The position numbers and the translations under genes are program-made. The notes beneath the pieces are model-generated. The model saw nothing but the letters and a program-made list of their open reading frames with translations, made no database searches and was not told the DNA's origin. This document shows, one piece after another, positions 55,573 to 63,271 of a DNA stretch of 64,000 nucleotides (its first letter is position 1; each line of letters opens with the position of its first letter). Source of the DNA: Desulfosporosinus sp. I2 (GTDB taxonomy: Bacteria; Bacillota; Desulfitobacteriia; Desulfitobacteriales; Desulfitobacteriaceae); contig NZ_JYNH01000002.1 of NCBI RefSeq assembly GCF_000960765.1, forward strand, positions 62,001 to 126,000. Direction: 5' to 3'.

Positions 55573-56587
55573 TAAATTTATAGACTTTGCGCGCTATGTT
55601 ATATAATCGGACGGTTAGTTTGTTGCCAGAATTTCCGGGCAGGTTGGCAACCATTCTCAAAAACCTGATGCTCGCATGCCGGTACAGGCCGTTGTCGCAA
55701 CTTAAAAGAAAGGACCAAAGCTCTTTTTCCTTCTTATTATCTTCCTTTGTGCCGGAAATTCTTAAGAATACGGTGCATATGATCATCATCATCGCTAAAT
55801 AGCTCAGCATGTAGCTGGACAGCTTTTTGCTGGATATGCTCCCAGGGAGCCGGTGACAGCCGATCATGATGCGAGTTACCAGGAGTTGCTGGTCAATTCT
55901 TCTAACCATAACGCTTTCATTGACAGATTGGTCTTCCCGCCCGATAAAATAATGGTAAAGATCCACATCCAGATAGTATATAGTTTTCACAAAGGGTAGT
56001 GGCTGGTAAGCAAAAATATTGTCTACATAAAAGGTATGCTTTGGCAATTTTAGGCCACATTCGTGCAGCAGTTGTGTTCTGTAAATCAACGAGTGCATCA
56101 GAAGATATTTCCAGGGAGGAAACCTCCTCATGTCATCCCAACCGAACATCTGATTGCGGGGAAACACATTGCTGTAATTAATGACGTGCCTGGTCCCTTC
56201 CAGCAGCTTTTCATAGATATAGTTGCTGACCATCATATCGGGAGCAGAGTTGCCATCCACTAATGTTTTAAGGGTTTGCAGCACCTTAATTATACCGGGG
56301 CCATCGAGCCAGTCGTCTGAATCGACCACTTTAAAATAAAGACCGGAAGCGTTTTTTAGGCCGGTATTGACCGCTTCGCCATGTCCTCCGTTTTCTTGAT
56401 GGATCACCCGTACTATATCAGGGTATTGCGCAGCATATTCATCGGCAATTTTCCCGGTGTCGTCGGTAGAACCGTCATTGACAATAATAACTTCAGCATC
56501 CTTTCCACACGGAATAAGTGAATCGATGCAGCGTTCCATATAAGCCGCTGAATTGTAGCAGGGTACGGTAAATGTAATTATTCTCAA
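55568..56587 (-). CDS. Family 2 glycosyltransferase (second paralog)
   Basis: A 339-residue GT-A enzyme: TVPCYNSAAYMERCIDSLIPCGKDAEVIIVNDGSTDDTGKIADEY, HQENGGHGEAVNTGLKNASGLYFKVVDSDDWLDG. Aligned end to end with the 53446-54468 product, including KYLLMHSLIYRT..LKLPKHTFYVDNIFAYQPLPFVK in the middle. Acceptor is unknown. It lies between glf and the UPF0104 gene; its stop codon lies in repeat R4 copy 2. Its ATG is at 56587 (frame MRIITFTVPCYNS). Confidence 0.87.
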   Translation of the reverse strand: MRIITFTVPCYNSAAYMERCIDSLIPCGKDAEVIIVNDGSTDDTGKIADEYAAQYPDIVRVIHQENGGHGEAVNTGLKNASGLYFKVVDSDDWLDGPGIIKVLQTLKTLVDGNSAPDMMVSNYIYEKLLEGTRHVINYSNVFPRNQMFGWDDMRRFPPWKYLLMHSLIYRTQLLHECGLKLPKHTFYVDNIFAYQPLPFVKTIYYLDVDLYHYFIGREDQSVNESVMVRRIDQQLLVTRIMIGCHRLPGSISSKKLSSYMLSYLAMMMIICTVFLRISGTKEDNKKEKELWSFLLSCDNGLYRHASIRFLRMVANLPGNSGNKLTVRLYNIARKVYKFN

Positions 56588-56644
56588 ACTGTGCGCTCCT
56601 TTGCAACTTTAATCACAAAAAACAAAATTAGAACACTAAATTTC

Positions 56645-57808
56645 TTATTTTATTAAGGTGTCGGCAAGCTCCAAGGCCTTCTTTACTATGGCGTCCATAT
56701 TGTAGTATTTGTACTCCGCAAGCCTGCCCAGTAAGTGAAGTTGGGGGAATTCGTCGGTAAGCTTCCGGTATCGCTCATAAAGGGTGAGATTTTCAGGATT
56801 TTGGATTGGGTAATAGGGGGTCTCGCTGTCGGCGCCCGTATAGGCTCGTGGATATTCTTTGACGATGGTCGTTCGTCCGTCCAGTGCCTGTCCAGTCAGG
56901 TGTTTGAATTCAGTGATACGGGTATATTCGCGGTCAACAGGATAATTCACAGTCCCCTTAGGCTGGTACCAGGTGATATTGTGGGTTTCAAAGACAAAAT
57001 CCAAGGTCCGGTACGGCAGGCGTCCGTACCGGCAGTCAAACAGTTCGTCTGCCGGTCCTGAGTATATTACGGTGCCGTTGAATGGGGAACCGTCAAAAAG
57101 CACTTCCCCGGCTTCCAGCCGGAGCAGCCTGCGAGCATCGGAATTAAGCAGGAGCTCTATATTAGGATGATTTAACATGCGCTCGAACAGTAAAGTATAA
57201 CTCTTGGCAGGGATACCTTGATATGTGTCCTGAAAGTAGCGGTTATCATAGGAGATAAATACAGGGACGCGTGCGGTAACCAAAGCATCGATTTCGTCAG
57301 GAGCCAGTCCCCATTGCTTTTGCGTGTAATATAAGAAAATATTGTTATATATGAAATCTGCGATTTCCGCAAGTTCTGAATCGGGCTGTTGGCGCAGCTC
57401 CAAGATGGGGACCTTGCTTCCCAGGCCATAGATGGCGATCAGCTTTTGCTCTATACGCGCTGCTTTGCACGGCTCAAAGGCCAAATGGAGCGAATTAAGA
57501 TTAAAAGGAATGGGCATTAGCTGTCCGTGGATATCGCCCACGACCTCGTGGGAGTAATTCCGCCATTGTGTGAAGCGGGAGAGATAATCGAACACCCTTT
57601 TGCTGTCCGTGTGAAAGATATGAGGACCAAATCGATGTACGAAAATTCCGCTCTCGTTCATATAATCACAAGTGTTCCCGCCTATATGGTCGCGCATCTC
57701 CAGGATCAGCACTTTTTTACCTGCCCGTTCCGCCAGTTCACGTGCTATAACCGTGCCTGCCATGCCGCAGCCAATAACAAGACAATCACACATTCCTCTT
57801 TTTTTCAT
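56645..57808 (-). CDS. glf: UDP-galactopyranose mutase
   Basis: A flavoprotein of about 387 residues. CLVIGCGMAGTVIARELAE is the FAD-binding Rossmann motif. ILEMRDHIGGNTCDY, GPHIFHTDSKRVFDYLSRF and the C-terminal GRLAEYKYYNMDAIVKKALE are Glf signatures. It makes UDP-galactofuranose, so the neighbouring transferases probably build a Galf-containing surface polymer. The start at 57808 (MKKRGMCDC) is preferred over 57829, which has no ribosome-binding site. It is first in the four-gene minus-strand unit. Confidence 0.92.
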   Translation of the reverse strand: MKKRGMCDCLVIGCGMAGTVIARELAERAGKKVLILEMRDHIGGNTCDYMNESGIFVHRFGPHIFHTDSKRVFDYLSRFTQWRNYSHEVVGDIHGQLMPIPFNLNSLHLAFEPCKAARIEQKLIAIYGLGSKVPILELRQQPDSELAEIADFIYNNIFLYYTQKQWGLAPDEIDALVTARVPVFISYDNRYFQDTYQGIPAKSYTLLFERMLNHPNIELLLNSDARRLLRLEAGEVLFDGSPFNGTVIYSGPADELFDCRYGRLPYRTLDFVFETHNITWYQPKGTVNYPVDREYTRITEFKHLTGQALDGRTTIVKEYPRAYTGADSETPYYPIQNPENLTLYERYRKLTDEFPQLHLLGRLAEYKYYNMDAIVKKALELADTLIK

Positions 57809-57907
57809 GTTTTTGTACCCTACATTCAAAATTTTATTATCAAACTCAATATCTGTGAGTTGTGATATTCACATTTTACTATGGAGTGAAATTATTGCAA
57901 CTCTAAA

Positions 57908-57974
57908 CTTAAGGCACATTCAAGAAAATATCATAGGCATCTCTGACTTGTTATTTTCTTTCATATGCCTTAAG
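57908..57974 (-). repeat. R4 MITE-like repeat, copy 3
   Basis: 67 bp with near-perfect inverted ends CTTAAGGCA (57908-57916) and TGCCTTAAG (57966-57974), a complete small element in inverse orientation to copy 2, upstream of glf. The remaining gap to 58148 has one more hairpin (58057-58087, arms CAGAAAGTATA) and GC-rich palindromes near 58107-58135. Confidence 0.72.
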
Positions 57975-58148
57975 GGAAAGTGTTTGATGCTTGGTGTGTC
58001 AATGTTTTGTTCGATAATGAAAAAGTTAAGCTTTAGGCTGAATTTGTTCTACTAGTCAGAAAGTATAACTTCGTTATATACTTTCTGGAAGCATAAGGGC
58101 AACTAAGGCGGCCGCCTTCGCCAAGGCTTGGCGCCAGCCAAGTATTCT

Positions 58149-58694
58149 TTAGGTGCTGCGGTCATTTAACATTTTAATAACAACACTACTAAGAGCTTGT
58201 TCTTTAGGAGCTAGAGAACCCTTCCCATAGGAACTGCCACCCTCGTCAAAATCGTGGCCCTTGGCTTCACGGGTTTCTTTTCTGCTCTCATTATCCTGAC
58301 CACTGTGATTTCTTTGATCTGCTGGGTTTATTGTCTTGATAGTTTGATTTTGACTATCCATTAGGACTGAGTATTGCATAGGAGTAAGCATTCCATAAAC
58401 TTGTTTGGCAAGATCAGACTGAACAGTCAGGTCGGTAGCAAGAGACAACTTCTCCATCAAAGGCAATATTTCCTTGGCCTGAGCAGGAGTGACCTTCGTC
58501 GTATCCACCTTCTCGAGAAGCACTAGATCAAGATTCACTTGGCGGATAACTTGAGGCCCCATTTTTGTTGAGGCTAATGTTTCATAGCGCGCATGATTAA
58601 AACGCACCGCTGCGCTTCCCCCAATGACCACGACAATAATGAGTAATAAGTACCACCTCTTTTTAACAGTTTTTAATTTTTTTAACAGACTCAT
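58149..58694 (-). CDS. Membrane-anchored hypothetical protein beside a two-component system
   Basis: A 181-residue protein I do not recognise. Residues 1-14 are basic and 15-30 form a membrane segment (YLLLIIVVVIGGSAAV). The outside part is helical with charged Gln/Asn/Ser-rich stretches near residues 125-155 (SGQDNESRKETREAKGHDFDEGG). AAGGGGGGAT precedes the ATG. It is divergent from the response-regulator gene 125 bp away, so it may be a target or accessory of that system (inference). Confidence 0.7.
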   Translation of the reverse strand: MSLLKKLKTVKKRWYLLLIIVVVIGGSAAVRFNHARYETLASTKMGPQVIRQVNLDLVLLEKVDTTKVTPAQAKEILPLMEKLSLATDLTVQSDLAKQVYGMLTPMQYSVLMDSQNQTIKTINPADQRNHSGQDNESRKETREAKGHDFDEGGSSYGKGSLAPKEQALSSVVIKMLNDRST

Positions 58695-58819
58695 TGATAT
58701 CCCCCCTTGTAACTATTTGATCTCAGTATAGAGACTAAACCTTTAATTTTCCTTAAAGAAACAAAATCTAATGAAATCTAAAGCAATATCCTTTAAACTA
58801 TGTACAGGTGGTGAAATAG

Positions 58820-59503
58820 ATGCGCATACTCTTAGTGGAAGATGAGCCTAGACTCTCCGAAGCCCTGACTTATATTTTAAAAAAGAATAGTTATGGGGTG
58901 GATACCGCGTATGATGGAGAAACCGGACAAGCTATGGCGGAGACAGGGGCTTATGATTTGATTATCCTCGACCGAATGTTGCCTCGTAAAGAAGGGGTTG
59001 CCCTCCTCAAAGAACTCCGAAATCAAGGTATCCATACTCCGATTTTACTCTTAACTGCCAAAGACTCCCTTCAAGATAGGGTGGAAGGGTTGGATGCGGG
59101 AGCGGACGATTACCTTGTGAAACCGTTTTCCACCGAGGAACTTCTCGCACGTTTGAGGGCTTTAGGGAGAAGACCGAGTGGACAAATCCAGGACAAACAA
59201 TTAATCGTCGCTGGGCTGAGCTTTAAGCCCCTCCACTGCGAGTTAACCAACGGAAACGACGAAACGGTTAAACTTACCTTAAAAGAATCGCTGCTCTTGG
59301 AGCTTTTTATGCGAAATCCTGGGCAGGTTATAACTAAGGAACAAATTCTAGACAGGGTATGGGGACCAGACACTGAGGTAGAAACCAATAATGTTGAAAT
59401 TTACGTACACTATCTACGTAAAAAGCTGAATTCACCTAACGTGAGGATCGAAACCGTGCGCGGAATAGGCTATTCCTTAAAGGAGGGGCCCGATGTTCCA
59501 TAA
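58820..59503 (+). CDS. OmpR-family response regulator (system 1)
   Basis: A 227-residue regulator: receiver with acidic VEDE, phospho-Asp in IILDRMLP, Thr in LLTAKD and Lys in VKPF. The winged-helix domain contains LTLKESLLLELFMRNPGQVITKEQILDRVWG and VEIYVHYLRKKL. It overlaps its kinase gene by 11 bp. TAATC/TCTAA-like repeats upstream (58765-58785) resemble the boxes at 60884 but are weaker. Signal unknown. Confidence 0.93.
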   Translation: MRILLVEDEPRLSEALTYILKKNSYGVDTAYDGETGQAMAETGAYDLIILDRMLPRKEGVALLKELRNQGIHTPILLLTAKDSLQDRVEGLDAGADDYLVKPFSTEELLARLRALGRRPSGQIQDKQLIVAGLSFKPLHCELTNGNDETVKLTLKESLLLELFMRNPGQVITKEQILDRVWGPDTEVETNNVEIYVHYLRKKLNSPNVRIETVRGIGYSLKEGPDVP

Positions 59504-60722
59504 ATTGAGGCTTAAGCTGACCTTGATTAATGTATTAGTCATGGCCTTCCTCTTACTGGTTTTTGTCATAGGAACTTTTGTTATTATGCAAGAACAACTC
59601 TTCAACCAATCCCAACAGTTAATGCAAATTATGGCGAGCGAAGCGGGCTCCGGTTCTGTCAACGATACAAGGGGCCATGAAAAACATCTCACTAAGTATT
59701 TTTATATAAAGACCGATGCCTTTGGTAAGATCACTGAGAGTTCCACGGATTTGCCACTTGTCATAGACCAATTAAATGCCTTAGTTAAAGAAACCTTCAC
59801 TCGTCCGAAGACCCAGGGAGAAGTGGACTTTCAGGATGAAACCTACACATATCTCAGGGTGCCTCTCAAGCAGAGTCCTGGCTTCGTCATCTCCTTTGTT
59901 GACATTGAGCAGGATAGAGAAATACTGGGTAAGCTATTGACCTCTCTCACTATTGGAGGCCTCATCTGTTTAGTACTCGCTTATTACGCCAGTCGCTTTA
60001 TGGCAGACCGTGCGATGGCGCCCATTAAAAAGTCTTGGCAACGACAGCAGGACTTTGTGGCTGATGCTTCTCACGAACTCCGGACGCCACTGACGGTCGT
60101 CCAGGTCAACTTGGAACTTGTAAAAGGAAACCCTGAGGAAACCGTAGCCAGCCAGTCCAAATGGCTGGATTATAGTCTGCTCGAAACGAAGCGTATGTCT
60201 AAATTAGTAGGTGATCTCCTCTTCCTAGCCCGCGCCGACTCCCAACAACAGACGTTAGAAATAAAAAAATTCTCTCTTGATACAGCTCTCCGTGAGGTGT
60301 TAGAATCCTTCAGACCTCTAGCAGAGGCCAATGAAATCCTCCTTGAATCCTCTCTGGAGGCCGAGATTAATTATTGGGGGGATGAATTCAGGATTAAACA
60401 ACTCCTGGTTATTCTCCTAGATAATGCGCTTAAATACACGCCCTCTGGGGGACAAGTCACTCTAGGTTTACAAAACAGGGATACTTTCGTAGAAATCACC
60501 GTGTCCGATAACGGGGAAGGCATCGAGTCAGAACATTTGGCTAAGATCTTCGAACGCTTTTACCGTGTCGATAAGGCCCGTTCCCAACAAAAAGAGGGTA
60601 CGGGGTTAGGACTTGCTATTGCGGACTCCATTATCCAAAGCCACCATGGTCAGGTTAAGGTCTCTAGTACCCTAGGAGAAGGGACAACTTTTGTCATTAG
60701 TTTGCCGCATCAGAGTAGATAA
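59493..60722 (+). CDS. Sensor histidine kinase (system 1)
   Basis: A 409-residue membrane kinase. Membrane helices at about 10-32 and 148-170 enclose an external sensor of about 115 residues. The H-box FVADASHELRTPLTVVQ, N-box ILLDNALKYTPSGG, G1 DNGEGIE, F-box and G2 GTGLGLAI are complete. AAAGGAGG precedes the ATG, inside the regulator's last codons. It phosphorylates the preceding OmpR-type regulator. No named family is assigned. Confidence 0.92.
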   Translation: MFHKLRLKLTLINVLVMAFLLLVFVIGTFVIMQEQLFNQSQQLMQIMASEAGSGSVNDTRGHEKHLTKYFYIKTDAFGKITESSTDLPLVIDQLNALVKETFTRPKTQGEVDFQDETYTYLRVPLKQSPGFVISFVDIEQDREILGKLLTSLTIGGLICLVLAYYASRFMADRAMAPIKKSWQRQQDFVADASHELRTPLTVVQVNLELVKGNPEETVASQSKWLDYSLLETKRMSKLVGDLLFLARADSQQQTLEIKKFSLDTALREVLESFRPLAEANEILLESSLEAEINYWGDEFRIKQLLVILLDNALKYTPSGGQVTLGLQNRDTFVEITVSDNGEGIESEHLAKIFERFYRVDKARSQQKEGTGLGLAIADSIIQSHHGQVKVSSTLGEGTTFVISLPHQSR

Positions 60723-60772
60723 ACTTTCTAGGCTTGGCGTGTTGTAACCAAAAGACCGCAGTTCATAAATTA

Positions 60773-60804
60773 GGCTCCTACTGACTTTTTAAGTCTTGTA
60801 GGAG
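60773..60804 (+). terminator. Hairpin terminator after system 1
   Basis: GCTCCTAC (60773-60780) pairs with GTAGGAGC (60797-60804), with inner GACTT/AAGTC pairs; followed by GTTAGTTTT. Confidence 0.72.
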
Positions 60805-60829
60805 CGTTAGTTTTCTGGGTCAACTTATC

Positions 60830-60865
60830 GATGAGCAAAAGATTGTCTAGACAATCTTTTGCTCA
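60830..60865. promoter_or_regulatory. Perfect 36-bp palindrome without loop
   Basis: 18-bp arms ATGAGCAAAAGATTGTCT and its exact complement meet without a spacer, centred on TCTAGA. A terminator for system 1 already lies 26 bp upstream and no T-tract follows, so an operator or protein-binding site is as likely as a second terminator. Confidence 0.6.
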
Positions 60866-60883
60866 TTCATTTGATAATTATCT

Positions 60884-60913
60884 TTTCTAATCAAATTTTA
60901 ATCTTTGTTTAAT
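60884..60913 (+). promoter_or_regulatory. Candidate response-regulator box upstream of system 2
   Basis: TTCTAATC and TTTTAATC units repeat 11 bp apart, followed by TTTGTTTAA. The same 28-base pattern (three differences) occurs at 63185 before the ABC gene, as expected for a shared OmpR-family binding site. Confidence 0.62.
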
Positions 60914-60992
60914 ATACCACTCATTTTTCCATGCAATACTGAAAAGTGGGTAATATAGATAAAATACCGGTTAATACTAATGGAGGCTGACC

Positions 60993-61691
60993 ATGAATAA
61001 AACGAAGATTTTGATTATAGAAGATGAAAAACCGATTGCTCGGTTTTTGGAGTTGGAGCTTTCACACGAGGGCTATTTGGTTGATATTGCCTATGATGGC
61101 AGGATTGGCTTAGAGAAAGCAGTTGCAGATGATCAATATTCCTTGATTTTGCTTGATATTATGCTGCCTGGGATTAACGGCATTGAAGTCTTGAGAAGAA
61201 TCAGACAAACTATTAGCACACCGATAATCATGCTTACTGCACTTGATGAGATAACAGACAAGGTAATGGGACTTGATACCGGCGCTGACGACTATATTAC
61301 AAAGCCTTTTGTGATTGAAGAGTTACTTGCAAGAATTCGCGCGGCATTGAGAAAAAACGGTTTGAATAAGGACGATGTATCTTTGCTGAATATTTCTGAT
61401 CTAGAGCTCGATATTGCGAGACATGAGGCTAAGAGAGCCAATCAAGCCATAGAGCTGACCAAAAGAGAATATGATCTCTTGGAATATCTTTTAAGAAATG
61501 AGGGTCTCGCTCTTACTCGTAACCAAATTATTGATAAGGTATGGGGCTTTGACTATGTAGGAGATACCAATGTTGTGGATGTATATATTCGGTATCTTCG
61601 AAGCAAGGTTGATGACGGTTATGATAAAAAGCTGATACAGACAATCAGAGGAGTAGGCTACTGTATTCGGGGTGGCAAGGATGAAGATTAG
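60993..61691 (+). CDS. OmpR-family response regulator (system 2)
   Basis: A 232-residue regulator: IIEDE, phospho-Asp in LILLDIMLPG, Thr in MLTALDE, Lys in ITKPF. The winged helix reads IELTKREYDLLEYLLRNEGLALTRNQIIDKVWGFD. ATGGAGGCTG precedes the ATG. The partner kinase overlaps its end. The shared upstream box suggests that it controls itself and the ABC gene at 63272. Confidence 0.93.
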   Translation: MNKTKILIIEDEKPIARFLELELSHEGYLVDIAYDGRIGLEKAVADDQYSLILLDIMLPGINGIEVLRRIRQTISTPIIMLTALDEITDKVMGLDTGADDYITKPFVIEELLARIRAALRKNGLNKDDVSLLNISDLELDIARHEAKRANQAIELTKREYDLLEYLLRNEGLALTRNQIIDKVWGFDYVGDTNVVDVYIRYLRSKVDDGYDKKLIQTIRGVGYCIRGGKDED

Positions 61692-63063
61692 AAGGATTAA
61701 ACTGACAAAGCTTTCTTGGAAGTTGGCATTTCTTTATGCTGCAGTATTTGCTGCGGTATTACTGGTCTTAAATGCTTCGGTGCTCTACGGAGTTAAGTTT
61801 TTCCTCATAGATCAGGCCAAACAAAAAGTGGAAAGTGTAAGTAGTACGGTAGAAAAAAGAATTATTGGTTCAAATAGCGAACAGATGACCTTCGATGATC
61901 CAGAGATAATCTATGAAGCTCGAAGCGACAATACTTTGAATATCAAGGTAGCCGAGCCATCTGGTAGAATAGTCAATGCCACGGACAATTTCAATATGCT
62001 GGGCGTTCCGGTGATGGATCACCTTAATGTAGTCAGGAAGCTTGAGGGAGGAGCACTAAACCTTGTCGTTAAAAATACGGCCGTTATCGATGGAGGCAAA
62101 GTCAAGGCTTATATTCAGGTCTCGCAGAATATGGAAAAGGAATACAACTTCCTGTGGATATTGTTTATTCTCCTAGCTATTGCAGATATAATTGGAATTC
62201 TTTTTTCGCTTTTTGCAGGCTACATCCTGAGTAAAAGTATGCTTAAACCCATCGACAAAATGACCAAGGCGGCCAATGAAATTGGCTTGTCTGGTCTTTC
62301 AGCAAGAATAGAAGTGCCTCCAGCAGATGATGAACTGTCTAGGCTTGCTATAACCTTCAACGAGATGTTGGACAGGATTAATGCAACCTTTGAAAAGCAG
62401 GGGCGTTTTGTAGCAGATGCTTCCCACGAGCTTAGAACACCTGTATCGATCATCCAAGGTTATATAGGCATGATGGATCGTTGGGGAAAGCAGGATGAAA
62501 AGGTTTTGCAGGAGTCTATCAATGCTATTAAGAAAGAAACATTAAGCATGACGGTGATGATTGAAAGGCTTCTCTTTCTTGCCAGAGGAGATAATGGACG
62601 TCAATTGCTTAAGAAGGCAATGTTTAGTATTGACAATCTGATGGAAGAGGTGTCCCTGGAAAGTTCAATGCTGGCATCGGACCACAACTTTTCATTTCAA
62701 GGTTCCCAAGGATTGGAGCTTTTTGCCGATCGAAGAATGATAAAGCAAATGCTCAGGGCCTTGTTGGATAACAGTATTAAATTTACTCCTACTGGAGGCA
62801 AGATTGACCTTCTTTATGTGGGGGATGATAAAGAAATTGTGTTTACTGTTATAGATACAGGCATCGGTATTCCTATGGAAGAAAAAGAGCAAATATTTGA
62901 GAGGTTTTACAGAGTGGACAAGGCTAGAGCGAGGGAGACGGGAGGAAGTGGACTTGGGCTGTCCATTGTCAAACGAATTGTCGAGGTTCATGAAGGGAAA
63001 ATTAAGATTGAAAGTACAGTAGGAACGGGAACAAGTGTAACGGTTACCTTACCGAGACTATAG
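61681..63063 (+). CDS. Sensor histidine kinase with HAMP domain (system 2)
   Basis: A 460-residue kinase. Two membrane helices (about 13-35 and 160-185) flank an external sensor. HAMP (about 185-240) has LSKSMLKPIDKMTKAANEI. H-box FVADASHELRTPVSIIQGY, N-box RALLDNSIKFTPTGG, G1 DTGIGIP and G2 GGSGLGLSIVKRIVEVH are complete. The ATG at 61681 is chosen over the GTG at 61672. ArlS/CssS-like in layout; signal unknown. Confidence 0.92.
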   Translation: MKIRRIKLTKLSWKLAFLYAAVFAAVLLVLNASVLYGVKFFLIDQAKQKVESVSSTVEKRIIGSNSEQMTFDDPEIIYEARSDNTLNIKVAEPSGRIVNATDNFNMLGVPVMDHLNVVRKLEGGALNLVVKNTAVIDGGKVKAYIQVSQNMEKEYNFLWILFILLAIADIIGILFSLFAGYILSKSMLKPIDKMTKAANEIGLSGLSARIEVPPADDELSRLAITFNEMLDRINATFEKQGRFVADASHELRTPVSIIQGYIGMMDRWGKQDEKVLQESINAIKKETLSMTVMIERLLFLARGDNGRQLLKKAMFSIDNLMEEVSLESSMLASDHNFSFQGSQGLELFADRRMIKQMLRALLDNSIKFTPTGGKIDLLYVGDDKEIVFTVIDTGIGIPMEEKEQIFERFYRVDKARARETGGSGLGLSIVKRIVEVHEGKIKIESTVGTGTSVTVTLPRL

Positions 63064-63138
63064 AATTTCGGGCTATACACGTAAGGTATAACTACTCTTC
63101 AGAGTCTACGCGCTCGATCTGAGATATAAATCCACACT

Positions 63139-63186
63139 AAAGAGTTCTTGCAGCCATAAAGGTGAAGGCAAGAACTCTTTTGTTTT
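63139..63186 (+). terminator. Terminator after system 2
   Basis: Perfect 13-bp arms (63139-63151 and 63168-63180), followed by TGTTTT. Confidence 0.85.
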
Positions 63187-63214
63187 CTAATCCAATTCTA
63201 ATCTTTGTCTAAGG
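63185..63214 (+). promoter_or_regulatory. Candidate response-regulator box upstream of the ABC gene
   Basis: TTCTAATC, TTCTAATC 11 bp on, then TTTGTCTAA and a further TTCTAATC at about 63218. It matches the box at 60884 and lies 58 bp before the ABC gene. Confidence 0.62.
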
Positions 63215-63271
63215 TTATTCTAATCGCGTGGTGACAAGATGAGAGCATGCAATAGAAATGAGGTGTTATAA

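Noticed and set aside
58057-58087. loxP-like site (ATAACTTCGT-ATA string inside a hairpin)
   Set aside because: Only a part of one loxP half-site matches and the arm arrangement is different; treated as a plain hairpin.
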